Origin: a bacterium
GTDB taxonomy: Bacteria; Planctomycetota; UBA1135; UBA2386
Length of the DNA stretch: 64,000 bases
NCBI GenBank assembly: GCA_024743115.1
Contig: JANSXC010000021.1
Location: 1-64,000 of the forward strand
Direction: 5' to 3'
Positions 1 to 8,877 of the stretch are shown here, one piece after another. Made by a program: the position numbers and the translations under genes. The notes below the pieces were generated by a model that was given only the letters and a program-made list of their open reading frames with translations, did not search any database and was not told the origin of the DNA. Each line of letters starts with the position of its first letter. Positions within the stretch are counted from its first letter, which is position 1.

Positions 1-187
1 GTTCGAGCTCAAGAAGCGCTACACGATCGTCATCGTCACGCACAACATGCAGCAGGCCGCGCGCGTATCCGATCGCACGGCGTTCCTCGATCGTGGTGTG
101 CTCGTCGAGTTCGGCGATACGGATCAGGTCTTTACCCACCCGGCCGAACAGCGCACGGCCGACTATGTCACGGGCAGGTTCGGATAG
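1..187 (+). CDS. pstB: PstB, phosphate ABC transporter ATPase (C-terminal fragment)
   Basis: The frame is open from base 2 and stops with TAG at 185-187; the N-terminal part lies outside the window. The visible 61 residues contain the end of an ABC ATPase: the H-loop (IVIVTHNMQQAARVSD) and a C-terminal tail ending in YVTGRFG, which is typical of PstB. PstB energises high-affinity phosphate import through PstCA at the inner membrane. phoU starts on the very next base, so the two genes are co-transcribed and probably translationally coupled, as in classical pst-phoU operons. The family assignment is firm because of the tail and the phoU neighbour. Confidence 0.93.
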   Translation, partial: FELKKRYTIVIVTHNMQQAARVSDRTAFLDRGVLVEFGDTDQVFTHPAEQRTADYVTGRFG

Positions 188-841
188 ATGGGCAAACACC
201 TGCAGCGAGATCTCGCGCAGCTCGAGCGGCAGATCGTGGCAATGGGCGATATGGTCGAGTCGGCGACCAGCAACGCAATTGCCGGGCTCATCGAGCGCAG
301 TCGTGAACGCGCCATGCGCGTGCTCGGCGGCGACAACGCGATCGATGCGTTCGAGAACGAGATCGAGGATCACGTGTTGAAGACGTTGGCCCTGCACACG
401 CCGGTGGCCGGCGATCTACGGTTCGTGGTCAGCGTGCTCAAGGTCAATCACGATCTCGAGCGCATGGGGGATCTCGCGTGCAACATGGCCGAGCGCATCA
501 TCGACCTGCTCGATCGCGAGCCGTTGCCGGTCGAGCTCCCGATCGGCGACATGGCCGAGCAGGTGCGGAGCATGATCCGGGAGACGCTCTCGGCGCTCGT
601 CAAACGTGATGCCGACGCGGCGCGAACCGTGATCCGCGAGGATGATGCGGTCGACACGTTCCATCGGCAGATGTTCGATGTGCTCCAGCAGGTAATCCGC
701 GCCGACCCATCGACGGTCGAGAGCGCCATCGGCATGTTGTCGGTCTCTCGCCAGCTCGAACGCCTAGCCGATCACTGCACCAACATCGCCGAAGACATCG
801 TGTTCCAGATCGAGGGCGAGGTCATTCGCCATTCACACTGA
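188..841 (+). CDS. phoU: PhoU, phosphate signalling regulator
   Basis: A 217-residue protein, the usual length for PhoU, built of two repeated three-helix bundles. Each carries the family signature around an ERMGDLACNMAERI-like stretch (near residues 93-106) and an ERLADHCTNIAEDIVF stretch (near residues 190-205), with the acidic residues that bind metal. PhoU links the Pst transporter to the PhoR/PhoB two-component system and limits phosphate uptake in the cytoplasm. The ATG abuts the pstB stop codon, so coupling with the transporter ATPase is expected. The protein ends in a His-containing IRHSH tail, of no known meaning. Confidence 0.96.
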   Translation: MGKHLQRDLAQLERQIVAMGDMVESATSNAIAGLIERSRERAMRVLGGDNAIDAFENEIEDHVLKTLALHTPVAGDLRFVVSVLKVNHDLERMGDLACNMAERIIDLLDREPLPVELPIGDMAEQVRSMIRETLSALVKRDADAARTVIREDDAVDTFHRQMFDVLQQVIRADPSTVESAIGMLSVSRQLERLADHCTNIAEDIVFQIEGEVIRHSH

Positions 842-922
842 GCACGCGCGGTGGCGCCCCCGAAGGGTTTCTTTGCCTTCGATGTCATGCTCGGGCGGCG
901 GTCCGCAGAAACGCGAGCTGCC

Positions 923-1552
923 CTAGTCCGGCCGCGACTCGACGGATCGGATGCCGCGGTCGTGCAGTCGGCCGAGCAATAACTGCGCGAGCAGCGCGCC
1001 GGACACGGCCATCGTCATGTCCCACTGGGCGTCCCAGTGGTCGCCCTGGTGGCCGAGCCATTCCGGTCCCGCATCGGGGTAGAACAGCAGCACGCACCAC
1101 ATCTCGAGCAACTCGTAGGCGGCGCTGAAGCCGAGGCAACAGCCGGTTACCAGCCAGAAGACGGTGCCGCCGCGTGCCATGCCGCGACGCCGGATCAGCC
1201 ACTCGCGCAGCAGGATTGCGGGTACGAAGCCCTGAAAGAAGTGGCCGACGCGATCCATCGGGTTGCGCGCGAGGCCGAGCCAGTCGAGCAGATCCTGCGG
1301 GATCGGTACACCGGCGAACGTCCACCGCCCACCGATGCACTGGATCAGGAAGAACCACGCCAGCAGCCCGTAGCTCAACGTGGTGAAGCGGAAGTCGCGG
1401 CGCCTGATCGCAAACACGACCAGAACCGCGGCCAACGGCAGGACCTCGAAGGCCCACGTTGCCGTATCAGGTGCCCCGAGCGCCGACCAGATCGCGGCGA
1501 GCGCGCAGGTTGCCAGCAGCAGCGCGAATACCTTGTCGTCGCGAGTGGCCAT
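923..1552 (-). CDS. DUF2238 (YjdF-like) inner-membrane protein
   Basis: A 209-residue integral membrane protein with about six hydrophobic segments. The signature is recognisable: a WTFAGVP-like loop, NPMDRVGHFFQGF, the segment AAYELLEMW and DHWDAQWDMTMAV near the C-terminus. These conserved D, H and E residues in and next to membrane segments are typical of DUF2238, whose prototype is E. coli YjdF. No biochemical function is established for the family. The gene stands alone on the minus strand between phoU and the VOC gene. Confidence 0.85.
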   Translation of the reverse strand: MATRDDKVFALLLATCALAAIWSALGAPDTATWAFEVLPLAAVLVVFAIRRRDFRFTTLSYGLLAWFFLIQCIGGRWTFAGVPIPQDLLDWLGLARNPMDRVGHFFQGFVPAILLREWLIRRRGMARGGTVFWLVTGCCLGFSAAYELLEMWCVLLFYPDAGPEWLGHQGDHWDAQWDMTMAVSGALLAQLLLGRLHDRGIRSVESRPD

Positions 1553-1637
1553 TTCGGCAGCGTAGCGTCCGTCGGCACTGGAGCCTGGAGGAGATCACGC
1601 GGATTGATCGAATGCGGAAGCGGGGCGCACGACTAGA

Positions 1638-2063
1638 GTGCGGCGTGTGGCGGGTGACCTCACGAGCGCGGCGCACTTCATTCTCTACGTCGCAGATCAG
1701 CAGCGTAGCACGGCGTTCTACTCGGCGGTGTTGGCGGCGAGTCCACGGTTGAACGTTCCTGGCATGACGGAGTTCGAGCTGCCGGGTGGTGCGGTGCTCG
1801 GGCTCATGCCGGAGCAGGGCATTCGCCGTCTGTTGGGCGCGAGGCTGCCCGACCCGGCGAGCGCCCGGGGTGTGCCGCGCGCCGAGCTCTATCTCGTGGT
1901 GGCCAACGCGGCTGCGTGCCACGCGCGCGCCCTGACTGCCGGGGCCGTCGAGCTGAGCCCGATCCAGAAGCGCGATTGGGGCCACGATGTCGGTTACTCG
2001 CTCGACCTCGACGGTCATGTCCTCGCGATCGCATCGGCGGACGGCCCCGGCGCCGCCAGCTGA
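1638..2063 (+). CDS. VOC (glyoxalase/bleomycin-resistance-like) protein
   Basis: A 141-residue single-module vicinal-oxygen-chelate protein. The start is GTG at 1638. Features are the opening strand AHFILYVADQQRSTAFYSAVL (near residues 12-32), the strand FELPGGAVLGLMP, and the closing WGHDVGYSLDLDGHVLAIA, which matches the usual C-terminal half where an acidic metal ligand would sit. Members bind a divalent metal and act as glyoxalases, dioxygenases, epimerases or antibiotic-binding proteins; the sequence alone does not say which. The 3' end lies about 70 bases before the sigma-fusion gene on the same strand. Confidence 0.8.
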   Translation: MRRVAGDLTSAAHFILYVADQQRSTAFYSAVLAASPRLNVPGMTEFELPGGAVLGLMPEQGIRRLLGARLPDPASARGVPRAELYLVVANAAACHARALTAGAVELSPIQKRDWGHDVGYSLDLDGHVLAIASADGPGAAS

Positions 2064-2130
2064 ATCGCCGGGGCTCCGCGAAAGCGGCAATTTCGCGAAA
2101 CCTCGAGGTGCTCTGGTGCGGAGTGGGGCA

Positions 2131-5100
2131 GTGTCCGTGATTTCGATCGAAGCCCTGTTCTCCCGGTATCGCCTGAGCGGCGATCCCGCGGCCTTGGGCG
2201 CGGTCTTCGATCGATTGGCGCCGGAACTGACGCTGGTGGCGGGCCACCTCGCGGGCAGCGATGCCGCGGAGGACGTCGTGCAGGCGACCTTTCTCGATGC
2301 GATTCGTCAGCGGGAGCGCTGGGACGACTCGCGCCCGTTGGCGCCGTGGTTGATCGGGTTGCTCGGCAATCATGTTCGCCGGGTTCGTCGCGCGCGGCAG
2401 CGGGTGCCGGATCCTTCGCGATTGACGACCCGCGCGAGTGCCGTGCCTGCCGACGAGGCCGCTGCCAACGAGGCGATCGCGGAGGTTCATGCGGCCGTCG
2501 AGCGCTTGCCGCGTCAGTACCGCCAGGTGATGACGCTGCGCCTCGTTCATGGGCTGCAGCTGCAGCAGATCGCGACGAGCCTCGGTGTGCCGCTCGGCAC
2601 CGTCAAGGTGCGGCTGCATCGCGGGCTCGGCTTGCTGCGGCGAGCGCTGCCGGCCGGGCTCGCGTCGTCGGTGGCGCTGCTAACGATCTCGGAGCGCGGG
2701 CTCGCCGCGGTTCGTCATGTCGTGGTCGCACATGCGGGAGCGCTGGGAGGATCGACTGCTGCCGCGGCGACAGCCGTGAGCGCACTGTTCGGAGGCTGGA
2801 TCATGAAGAACGTTGCTGTTGGCGTTGCCGTCGGGGTTCTGTTGGCCGCTGGTTGGTTGGGTTTCAGTTCCTGGCGTGCGCCGCAGCCGCTGGATCCTGC
2901 TGACGCGGAGGATGCGGTCACAGCCGGCGCTGCGGAGATCGAACGCGAGGAGCCAGCGGCGCAACCGCGTCCGGCGACGGATGCGGTTCGAGACCACGCG
3001 CCTGTGCGACGCCGCCCTGAGGGGGCGGCGTTCGGAGCGCTTGCCGTGAAGGTCCTCTGGCGGTCCGATCGGTCGCCGGCGAAGGGCGTCGCGATCTCGC
3101 TGCGCTCCGTGCGGGCGCGCGCGACGATCACGGTCGGGCGCAGCGGCGAAGATGGAAGTGTCGAATTCTCGCGGCTCGATGCTGGCCAGTATCAGGTGAC
3201 GTCTTCCCCGCTCGAAGGTAGCTACGACGTCGCGGTCGCGGCTGGCAAGACGGCACTGTGCGAAGTGCTCGTCGCCGACGAGCATCGGCTGCGGGTGCTC
3301 GTCGTCGACAACACCGAGACTCCCCGGTCGGGGGCCGCTGTCTGGGGCACCGACTTCATCGGCAACGAGGTCCCGCGCCGGCTCGGCGTGACCGACGCGG
3401 CCGGCGTTCTGAACTACCGTGGCCCCCGCCTCGACTCGGTCTGGGCCCGACAGCGGGGGCGCCAACCTAGCGCCCGCCACCTGCTCGATCCGGGTGACAT
3501 CATCGGTGGCGCAACCGCGGAGGATACTGCGACGCTGGTGCTCGGTGGGGCCGGCTGCACGTTGTTGGGCCGTGTGGTTGACCCCGACGGTCGGGCGGTA
3601 GCGGAAGCTCGCGTAGCCATTGCCGTGGTCGACTCGTGGAGCAACAACAGCGACCCCAGTGAGCTGGTGCTGGTGACCGGAGCCGATGGTCACTTCGGCT
3701 GCGACGAACTGCCGGCTGGCGAACGCTTCGTCGCCGCGAGCCATCCCGGCTTCGCGCCCGCCGTGCAGAGAGTCACGACCAGTGCCGAGCCCGCTGTCGT
3801 CACATTGCCCTTGCAGGTCGGGGCATCGTTGACGGGGCGTGTCACCGACGCCAATGACGCGCCGGTAGCGGGCGTCAGCGTGCGCGCGTTCTCGTCGACG
3901 GCGTTGGTCGGGATCCGTGGTCCGTGGGGGAATCGGCCTGAGACCTACACCGATCTCGATGGTCGGTTCAGCTTGTCCGGGATTCCGGCCGGCACGACGC
4001 GGGGTGTCGTGATGCTGATGCCCCACATCGCCAAGAGCTTCACGCTCGCGGATGCCGAGACTCGGATCTGGGACGTGCGGCAGGCGCCCGAGGTTGCGCT
4101 GCACGGCACCGTGGTCGGACCCGAGGGTGAGCCGTTGGCGGGCTGGAGTGTGGAACTGATCGGCGGCGCCGGATTCCTCGATCACGCCATGCACCTCGGA
4201 AGTACGGACCCGGCGGGGAAGTTTCGGATCGGCGGTCTGCGGGATCGCAGCTACCAGGCTCGGGTGTTCGCGCCGATCGAAGCCCGAAAGGGTGTCCCGC
4301 CATCCGACCGTGGTTTCCCGCGGGTTGTGTTGACCGCGGTTCGCCCGTCACCCGATCCGCTCGAGATCAGGGTAGATCACGCCGCGATGGCCAACGGTGC
4401 GATCGAGGGTTCCGTCGTGTTGCCGGACGCGGCGTCGAGCGCGGTCACGATCTCGCTCACCAGCGTGACGACGGCCGGCACTTCGCGTCGGCAGCTCGAA
4501 CCCGGCGAGACGTCGTTTCGTTTCGGTTCGTTGCCGGCCGGCGACTATCAGGTCACGTGCGAGATGCCCGAGCGCGGGCGCATCCAGTCACCGACCTTCA
4601 CACTTCATGCCGGCCAGTCGTTCGTGCTGCAACCGTTCGAGCCGGGACTCCAGCGACCTGCCGAGATCGTTCTGAGGCACGCCGACGGCCGGCCGTGCGA
4701 GGCCGCGACTGTGATGCTGATGCCTGGGATGATCACGTGCAGCGAGGTCTCGCCAGGTCACTATCGATCTCGGCCGCTTTCTGCCGGAACGATGACGGCG
4801 TCGGTGTACGGGCCCGGGTTCGCGCCTACGCGCTTCTCGTTCTCGACGGCTGACTCCGCGGCGCGCACGATGGCTGCTGCCGCGACTGTCGAGGTCGAGT
4901 TGGAGCCCGCGATCCGACGCCAGCAATGGCGCAACCTTGCGATCGTTTCGGTGAAGGACGGTCAGGGCGTGGAGGTTCTCAGCGGCATCTTGAAGATCGC
5001 CGGCGAGGAGTCGTTCGTATGGCGTCTGGGACTGCCCCCCGGGGTCTACGACGTGAACGTGCGATGCAGCGACGGAGCTGCGGCGAAGAGGATCACGGTC

Positions 5101-5142
5101 GGTGGCACTGCAATGCAGGTGAAGATGCGGTTGCGGCAATGA
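2131..5142 (+). CDS. ECF-type sigma factor fused to membrane segment and CarboxypepD_reg repeats (fusion A)
   Basis: About 1003 residues. Sigma-70 region 2 includes DAAEDVVQATFLDAI and WLIGLLGNHVRR. Region 4 includes LPRQYRQVMTLRLVHGL and the helix-turn-helix IATSLGVPLGTVKVRLHRGL. A linker follows with RGLAAVRHVVVAHA, then a membrane segment at about 225-245 starting MKNVAVGVAVGVLL. The rest is a series of beta-sandwich repeats with CarboxypepD_reg hallmarks such as GRVVDPDGRAVAEARV and GRVTDANDAPVAGVSV. Region 2/4 should bind core RNA polymerase and DNA in the cytoplasm while the repeats lie outside the inner membrane. The longest open frame starts at 1987 inside the VOC gene; I prefer GTG 2131, preceded by CGGAG. 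No separate anti-sigma gene is adjacent, so the C-terminal part may be the sensor. Confidence 0.88.
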   Translation: MSVISIEALFSRYRLSGDPAALGAVFDRLAPELTLVAGHLAGSDAAEDVVQATFLDAIRQRERWDDSRPLAPWLIGLLGNHVRRVRRARQRVPDPSRLTTRASAVPADEAAANEAIAEVHAAVERLPRQYRQVMTLRLVHGLQLQQIATSLGVPLGTVKVRLHRGLGLLRRALPAGLASSVALLTISERGLAAVRHVVVAHAGALGGSTAAAATAVSALFGGWIMKNVAVGVAVGVLLAAGWLGFSSWRAPQPLDPADAEDAVTAGAAEIEREEPAAQPRPATDAVRDHAPVRRRPEGAAFGALAVKVLWRSDRSPAKGVAISLRSVRARATITVGRSGEDGSVEFSRLDAGQYQVTSSPLEGSYDVAVAAGKTALCEVLVADEHRLRVLVVDNTETPRSGAAVWGTDFIGNEVPRRLGVTDAAGVLNYRGPRLDSVWARQRGRQPSARHLLDPGDIIGGATAEDTATLVLGGAGCTLLGRVVDPDGRAVAEARVAIAVVDSWSNNSDPSELVLVTGADGHFGCDELPAGERFVAASHPGFAPAVQRVTTSAEPAVVTLPLQVGASLTGRVTDANDAPVAGVSVRAFSSTALVGIRGPWGNRPETYTDLDGRFSLSGIPAGTTRGVVMLMPHIAKSFTLADAETRIWDVRQAPEVALHGTVVGPEGEPLAGWSVELIGGAGFLDHAMHLGSTDPAGKFRIGGLRDRSYQARVFAPIEARKGVPPSDRGFPRVVLTAVRPSPDPLEIRVDHAAMANGAIEGSVVLPDAASSAVTISLTSVTTAGTSRRQLEPGETSFRFGSLPAGDYQVTCEMPERGRIQSPTFTLHAGQSFVLQPFEPGLQRPAEIVLRHADGRPCEAATVMLMPGMITCSEVSPGHYRSRPLSAGTMTASVYGPGFAPTRFSFSTADSAARTMAAAATVEVELEPAIRRQQWRNLAIVSVKDGQGVEVLSGILKIAGEESFVWRLGLPPGVYDVNVRCSDGAAAKRITVGGTAMQVKMRLRQ
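2791..2805 (+). promoter_or_regulatory. Internal Shine-Dalgarno and in-frame ATG in fusion A
   Basis: GGAGG at 2791-2795 lies 7 nt before an in-frame ATG at 2803 (residue 225). That ATG opens MKN followed by a hydrophobic stretch that would work as a signal anchor. The Gly codon is GGA, uncommon in this GC-rich sequence. The element could start a shorter product lacking the sigma domain; this is inferred from sequence only. Confidence 0.5.
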
Positions 5143-5182
5143 CTGCGGGAGCACGGCGCTGACCGGTATCATCGCGACCACG

Positions 5183-6037
5183 ATGAACTTCGACGAAGAC
5201 CAGCGCCGGGCGTTCCACGAACAGAATCGCCGTTCGTGGAATGCCGTGACCGCGGCGCACAACAGCCATAAGCGGGACCAGGCCGAGTTCCTGGCAGCCG
5301 GTGGCAGCACGTTGTTCTCCGACGAACTCGAGTTGCTGGGTGATGTCGCGGGCCTCGACCTCGTGCACTTGCAGTGCAACTGCGGTCAGGACTCGCTCGC
5401 GCTCGCCAAGCTGGGTGCGACGGTCACGGGCATAGACATCGGCGACGAGCCGATCCGGTTCGCGCGCGAGCTGTCGAAGGCCACCGGCATCGCAGCGACG
5501 TTTCATCGCGATGACGTGTTCGATTGGCTGGCCGGGACGGACGCGCGTTTCGACGTGGCGTTCGCGAGCTATGGCGTGATCGGCTGGCTGTGTGACCTCG
5601 AACGCTGGGCGCGCGGGGTCGCGCGGGTCCTGCGACCCGGCGGCCGGCTCGTGTTGCTCGAGTTCCACCCGCTCGTCTGGAGTTACGGCCCGGGCGGCGA
5701 ACTCGTCGAGCCCTACTTCATCGACGGCGCGATCGACGAGAACGGGGTGAACGACTATGTCGGCCAAGAGCTGGCTCCCTCCGGGTTCGACGTCGGCGTT
5801 GAGGAGTTCGCGAACCCCGAGCGCTCGTTCGGTTTCCAGTGGACCATCGCGCGGACGATCCAGGCGATCATCGACTCTGGGCTGCGGCTCGAAGTCTTTC
5901 GGGAGTACCCCTACGCCAACGGCTGCGAGTTGTTCGACGGTATGTCGAAGGTCGAGGCACGCCGATTCGCCATGCCCGAAGGCAAGCCGTCGATGCCGCT
6001 GATGTTCGGACTGGTCGCGGGCCGAGCGCCCCGATGA
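5183..6037 (+). CDS. Class I SAM-dependent methyltransferase
   Basis: A 284-residue Rossmann-type methyltransferase. Motif I appears as VHLQCNCGQDSLALAKLGA (near residues 61-79; the usual glycines are partly replaced, GQDS being a common variant), followed by the acidic end of strand 2 in VTGIDIGDEPI. The motif region FHRDDVFDW and the post-motif RVLRPGGRLVLLEFHP are typical. It transfers a methyl group from SAM to an unknown small molecule or macromolecule in the cytoplasm. The N-terminal helix EDQRRAFHEQNRRSWN resembles UbiE/Methyltransf_11-type enzymes. It starts at ATG 5183, 40 bases after fusion A, and no neighbour suggests a substrate. Confidence 0.88.
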   Translation: MNFDEDQRRAFHEQNRRSWNAVTAAHNSHKRDQAEFLAAGGSTLFSDELELLGDVAGLDLVHLQCNCGQDSLALAKLGATVTGIDIGDEPIRFARELSKATGIAATFHRDDVFDWLAGTDARFDVAFASYGVIGWLCDLERWARGVARVLRPGGRLVLLEFHPLVWSYGPGGELVEPYFIDGAIDENGVNDYVGQELAPSGFDVGVEEFANPERSFGFQWTIARTIQAIIDSGLRLEVFREYPYANGCELFDGMSKVEARRFAMPEGKPSMPLMFGLVAGRAPR

Positions 6038-6183
6038 CTGGCGAGCGCGAAGACCACGATCGAGGGATGTGGTACCGGCAACGACCCCGCTGACCGGGCG
6101 GCCTGCTCGGCCAGCACGGCGGCGGCCACGGCGATACCATGCACGCGCTGCCTCGGCCCGGTGCCGGACAGCGAAGGAACGCC

Positions 6184-8826
6184 ATGCCTGCCCGAATCGT
6201 GACCTTGTTGCTGTTGCTGGCCATCGCCGTGCTGGCGTGGTTGCTATGGCTGGAGGCCGAGTTCGTTGGTCCCCAGTTGCCAGCTGGCGGTGCGGTTGAT
6301 GGGCAGCGCGGCGAGGCTGCCCCGAGCGTGTCTGGCGGCTCGGTCGAGTCGTCCGATCCCGTGGCGGATGCGGCAGCGGAGACTGGCGAGCTCCAGCGCA
6401 CCGAAGCGGCGGCTGTCGACGGGTTCGTCATTCGCGGCCGTACCGTCAAGGCGTCCAACCAGCCGCTCGGTTCGGCCTTGGTGCGCGCGCGCGCTTTCGC
6501 GGGCACGTCGCGCAGCGAGACGCCGCTGCTCGATGTGACCCTGACCAGCGATCCGGATGGACGCTTCGCGTGGCCCATCGATCCACCGAACCAGATGACG
6601 TTCCTCGACCTTCGCGGCACCGGTGATCGCGTTCGCACCTACGCCGAGACGTTCGTGCTCGCGCCGGGAGATCCCGCGCCCGAGCCGTTCGACCTGTGGA
6701 TCGTGCCGTTGACCGCGAAGGTGACGGGCGTCGTTCTGGATCCCGAGGAGCGTCCCATCGCCGGTGCCCGCGTCGGGTTGTCGGCGCGGGGCTCGGGTGT
6801 GATCGTCGACCGTGATGGGCGTTTCGAGTTGGCGGTGCCGCGGGAGGCTCAGGCACGGATCTGTGCCACTGCGGCCGGATTCGTGCTGCAGCGAGTGCGA
6901 GTCGCGATCGATCCGGATACCGGTACGGGCACGACGGAGGTCCGGATGCGGCGGGCGAACCGCATCCGGGGGCGGGTCACCGACCCCGATGGCCGGCCGG
7001 TTGCGGGCGCGATGGTGCGCACGTTCCACACGATTTTCACGACCGGTTGCGAGACCGACGCGGACGGCCGTTTCTTGCTCGACAACCTCGATCCCAGCCT
7101 CAAGGACCATTCGTTGTTCGCGCGCAAGCAGGGCTACGTCGAGGCCAAGGCCCAGGTCGCGATGTCCGCGACCGAAGCCGAGCAGGATCTCGTGCTCGGC
7201 TTCGGCGTCGAGGTGCGGGGAACGGTCGTCGGACCATCGGGCCAGCCGCTCGCGGCGGCGTCGGTGTTCCTCGGCTTCTCGCCGAGTGCCTACGATCGGC
7301 TCGACGCGACGACCGGTCTCGACGGCCAGTTCGTGTTTCCCTGTGTGGCCCCCGGCGAGCACACGATCAACGCCGAGCGGCGGGGGTTCGCGGGGTTACG
7401 CCAGCAGATCGAGGTTCCAAAGCCGCCGGCTGCACCGGTGATCGTGCCGTTGCAGCTGGAAGTCGGTCACCATGTCGGTGGTCGCGCAGTCGATGCGAAC
7501 GGCAAGCCGGTCGCGGGGGTGTCGATTGCGCCGCGGCTCGACCGCGAATACCTCGACGGAATCCGCGCGAAGACCGACGACGAAGGGCGCTTCCGCCTCG
7601 AAGGGTTGCCGGCCAAGGGGCTCGACCTCGAGTTCTACGGCAACGGGATCTTGCGCCACAACCACCCGGTCGAACGGGTCGACGTAGACGATCTCGAGGT
7701 GCGACTGGAGCGCCACGGTTACCTGGCCGGCACGGTCGTCGACGGCAACACGGGTGAGCCGATCCGCGAGTTCAGTATCCGATTCGGCCAGCCTCGCTTG
7801 CACGGCGACGAGCGTAGCATCGGTGGCTACAGCGCCGTATGGGTGCGCGGCGGCAAGACATTCCACGATGACAACGGCGAGTTCCGAATCGACGAAGAGG
7901 TCAAGATCGGTGCGGTCGCGGCCCTCGAGGTCACCGCCGACGGCTACGGGGCAACGATCGACGATCACGTGGTGGCGGAGCGTGACCCGGACCCGAAGCA
8001 ACGGGTGATTCGGTTGTTCCCCGGCATCGCGATCGAAGGACTCACGCTCGATCGCAGCACCGGTGATCCGATCGCGGGCGTGCAGCTGAAGGCGTTCTCG
8101 CAAGGCCGCCCGCTCAGGCCCCATCAGCCCAATGATGATGTCGGTCGGCCGATCGCCACCAGCGACGCAGCTGGCCGATTCCGCCTCCAGAATGTCGGCG
8201 TCGGCAAGATCTCGATCGCGGTGAGCCACACGGATTGGCTGTCGACCACGCACGGCCCGATCGACGTCGCGCCCGGAGCCACCGTGCCTCTACAGGAGAT
8301 CCGGCTCGATCGTGGCTTCGAGGTGATCGTCCGCGTGCGCGGATCGGACGGGCAGCCGATGGTCGGGGCGAAGGTCGGCCTGCCCCGCCTGGGCCCCTCG
8401 GCCCTCGTCCCGAGCGACCCAGAGGGCGTCGCCCGCCTCAGGCGCGTAGCGCCGGGCAAGCAGCGAATGACCGTGTGGGTGCCGGGCGGCGTGACGTTCT
8501 TTCGCTCGGTCATTGTCGAGCGCGACGCGCAGGAGGTCGAGTTCGTTGCGAGTAACGGGAACGCCACGCTCGTGGTCTTCGTCGATGCCGAGGTCGCGAT
8601 GCCCGCGCACACGCAGCTCTACATCACGTCACGCGGGGGCGGTTCGTCCGACCAGATGATCACACCGTTGAAAGCGGGGCGAAACGTCATCGAACACCTG
8701 CCGGCCGCCGACTTGCAGTTGCAGGTGTTCGGGCAAGGGAGCGTGCAGGGCGATGGCAGAGTGACGACCGTTGCCGGCGGCACGGTCGAGACGCAGCTGC
8801 AGGTGCGCGCCGTGCAACGGCGTTGA
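6184..8826 (+). CDS. Membrane-anchored CarboxypepD_reg-repeat protein without sigma domain
   Basis: About 880 residues from ATG 6184, preceded by AAGGA at a spacing of 5; the open frame extends to 6139 but that start has no such site. It opens with a single hydrophobic anchor (IVTLLLLLAIAVLAWLLWLE) and then consists of at least eight beta-sandwich units with CarboxypepD_reg motifs, for example GVVLDPEERPIAGARV, GRVTDPDGRPVAGAMV and GRAVDANGKPVAGVSI, most followed by a DGRF turn. It looks like the extracytoplasmic half of the sigma-fusion proteins in this window, existing as a separate gene. Such repeats are transthyretin-like folds used for structural, adhesive or carbohydrate-binding roles. 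The specific function is unknown. Confidence 0.8.
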   Translation: MPARIVTLLLLLAIAVLAWLLWLEAEFVGPQLPAGGAVDGQRGEAAPSVSGGSVESSDPVADAAAETGELQRTEAAAVDGFVIRGRTVKASNQPLGSALVRARAFAGTSRSETPLLDVTLTSDPDGRFAWPIDPPNQMTFLDLRGTGDRVRTYAETFVLAPGDPAPEPFDLWIVPLTAKVTGVVLDPEERPIAGARVGLSARGSGVIVDRDGRFELAVPREAQARICATAAGFVLQRVRVAIDPDTGTGTTEVRMRRANRIRGRVTDPDGRPVAGAMVRTFHTIFTTGCETDADGRFLLDNLDPSLKDHSLFARKQGYVEAKAQVAMSATEAEQDLVLGFGVEVRGTVVGPSGQPLAAASVFLGFSPSAYDRLDATTGLDGQFVFPCVAPGEHTINAERRGFAGLRQQIEVPKPPAAPVIVPLQLEVGHHVGGRAVDANGKPVAGVSIAPRLDREYLDGIRAKTDDEGRFRLEGLPAKGLDLEFYGNGILRHNHPVERVDVDDLEVRLERHGYLAGTVVDGNTGEPIREFSIRFGQPRLHGDERSIGGYSAVWVRGGKTFHDDNGEFRIDEEVKIGAVAALEVTADGYGATIDDHVVAERDPDPKQRVIRLFPGIAIEGLTLDRSTGDPIAGVQLKAFSQGRPLRPHQPNDDVGRPIATSDAAGRFRLQNVGVGKISIAVSHTDWLSTTHGPIDVAPGATVPLQEIRLDRGFEVIVRVRGSDGQPMVGAKVGLPRLGPSALVPSDPEGVARLRRVAPGKQRMTVWVPGGVTFFRSVIVERDAQEVEFVASNGNATLVVFVDAEVAMPAHTQLYITSRGGGSSDQMITPLKAGRNVIEHLPAADLQLQVFGQGSVQGDGRVTTVAGGTVETQLQVRAVQRR

Positions 8827-8842
8827 CGTAGTCCGAGCCGGG

Positions 8843-8856
8843 CCGCCTCGTGGCGG
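8843..8856. terminator. Possible bidirectional hairpin between convergent genes
   Basis: CCGCC, loop TCGT, GGCGG forms a short perfect stem in the 51-base gap between the convergent CarboxypepD gene and tatD. There is no U-tract on either strand, so this is only a weak candidate for termination. Confidence 0.25.
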
Positions 8857-8877
8857 AGTCCGCTGCATCACCGAAAC

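Noticed and set aside
1987..2130. N-terminal extension of fusion A starting at 1987
   Set aside because: It lies inside the VOC gene, has no similarity to sigma factors, and a better start with CGGAG exists at 2131.
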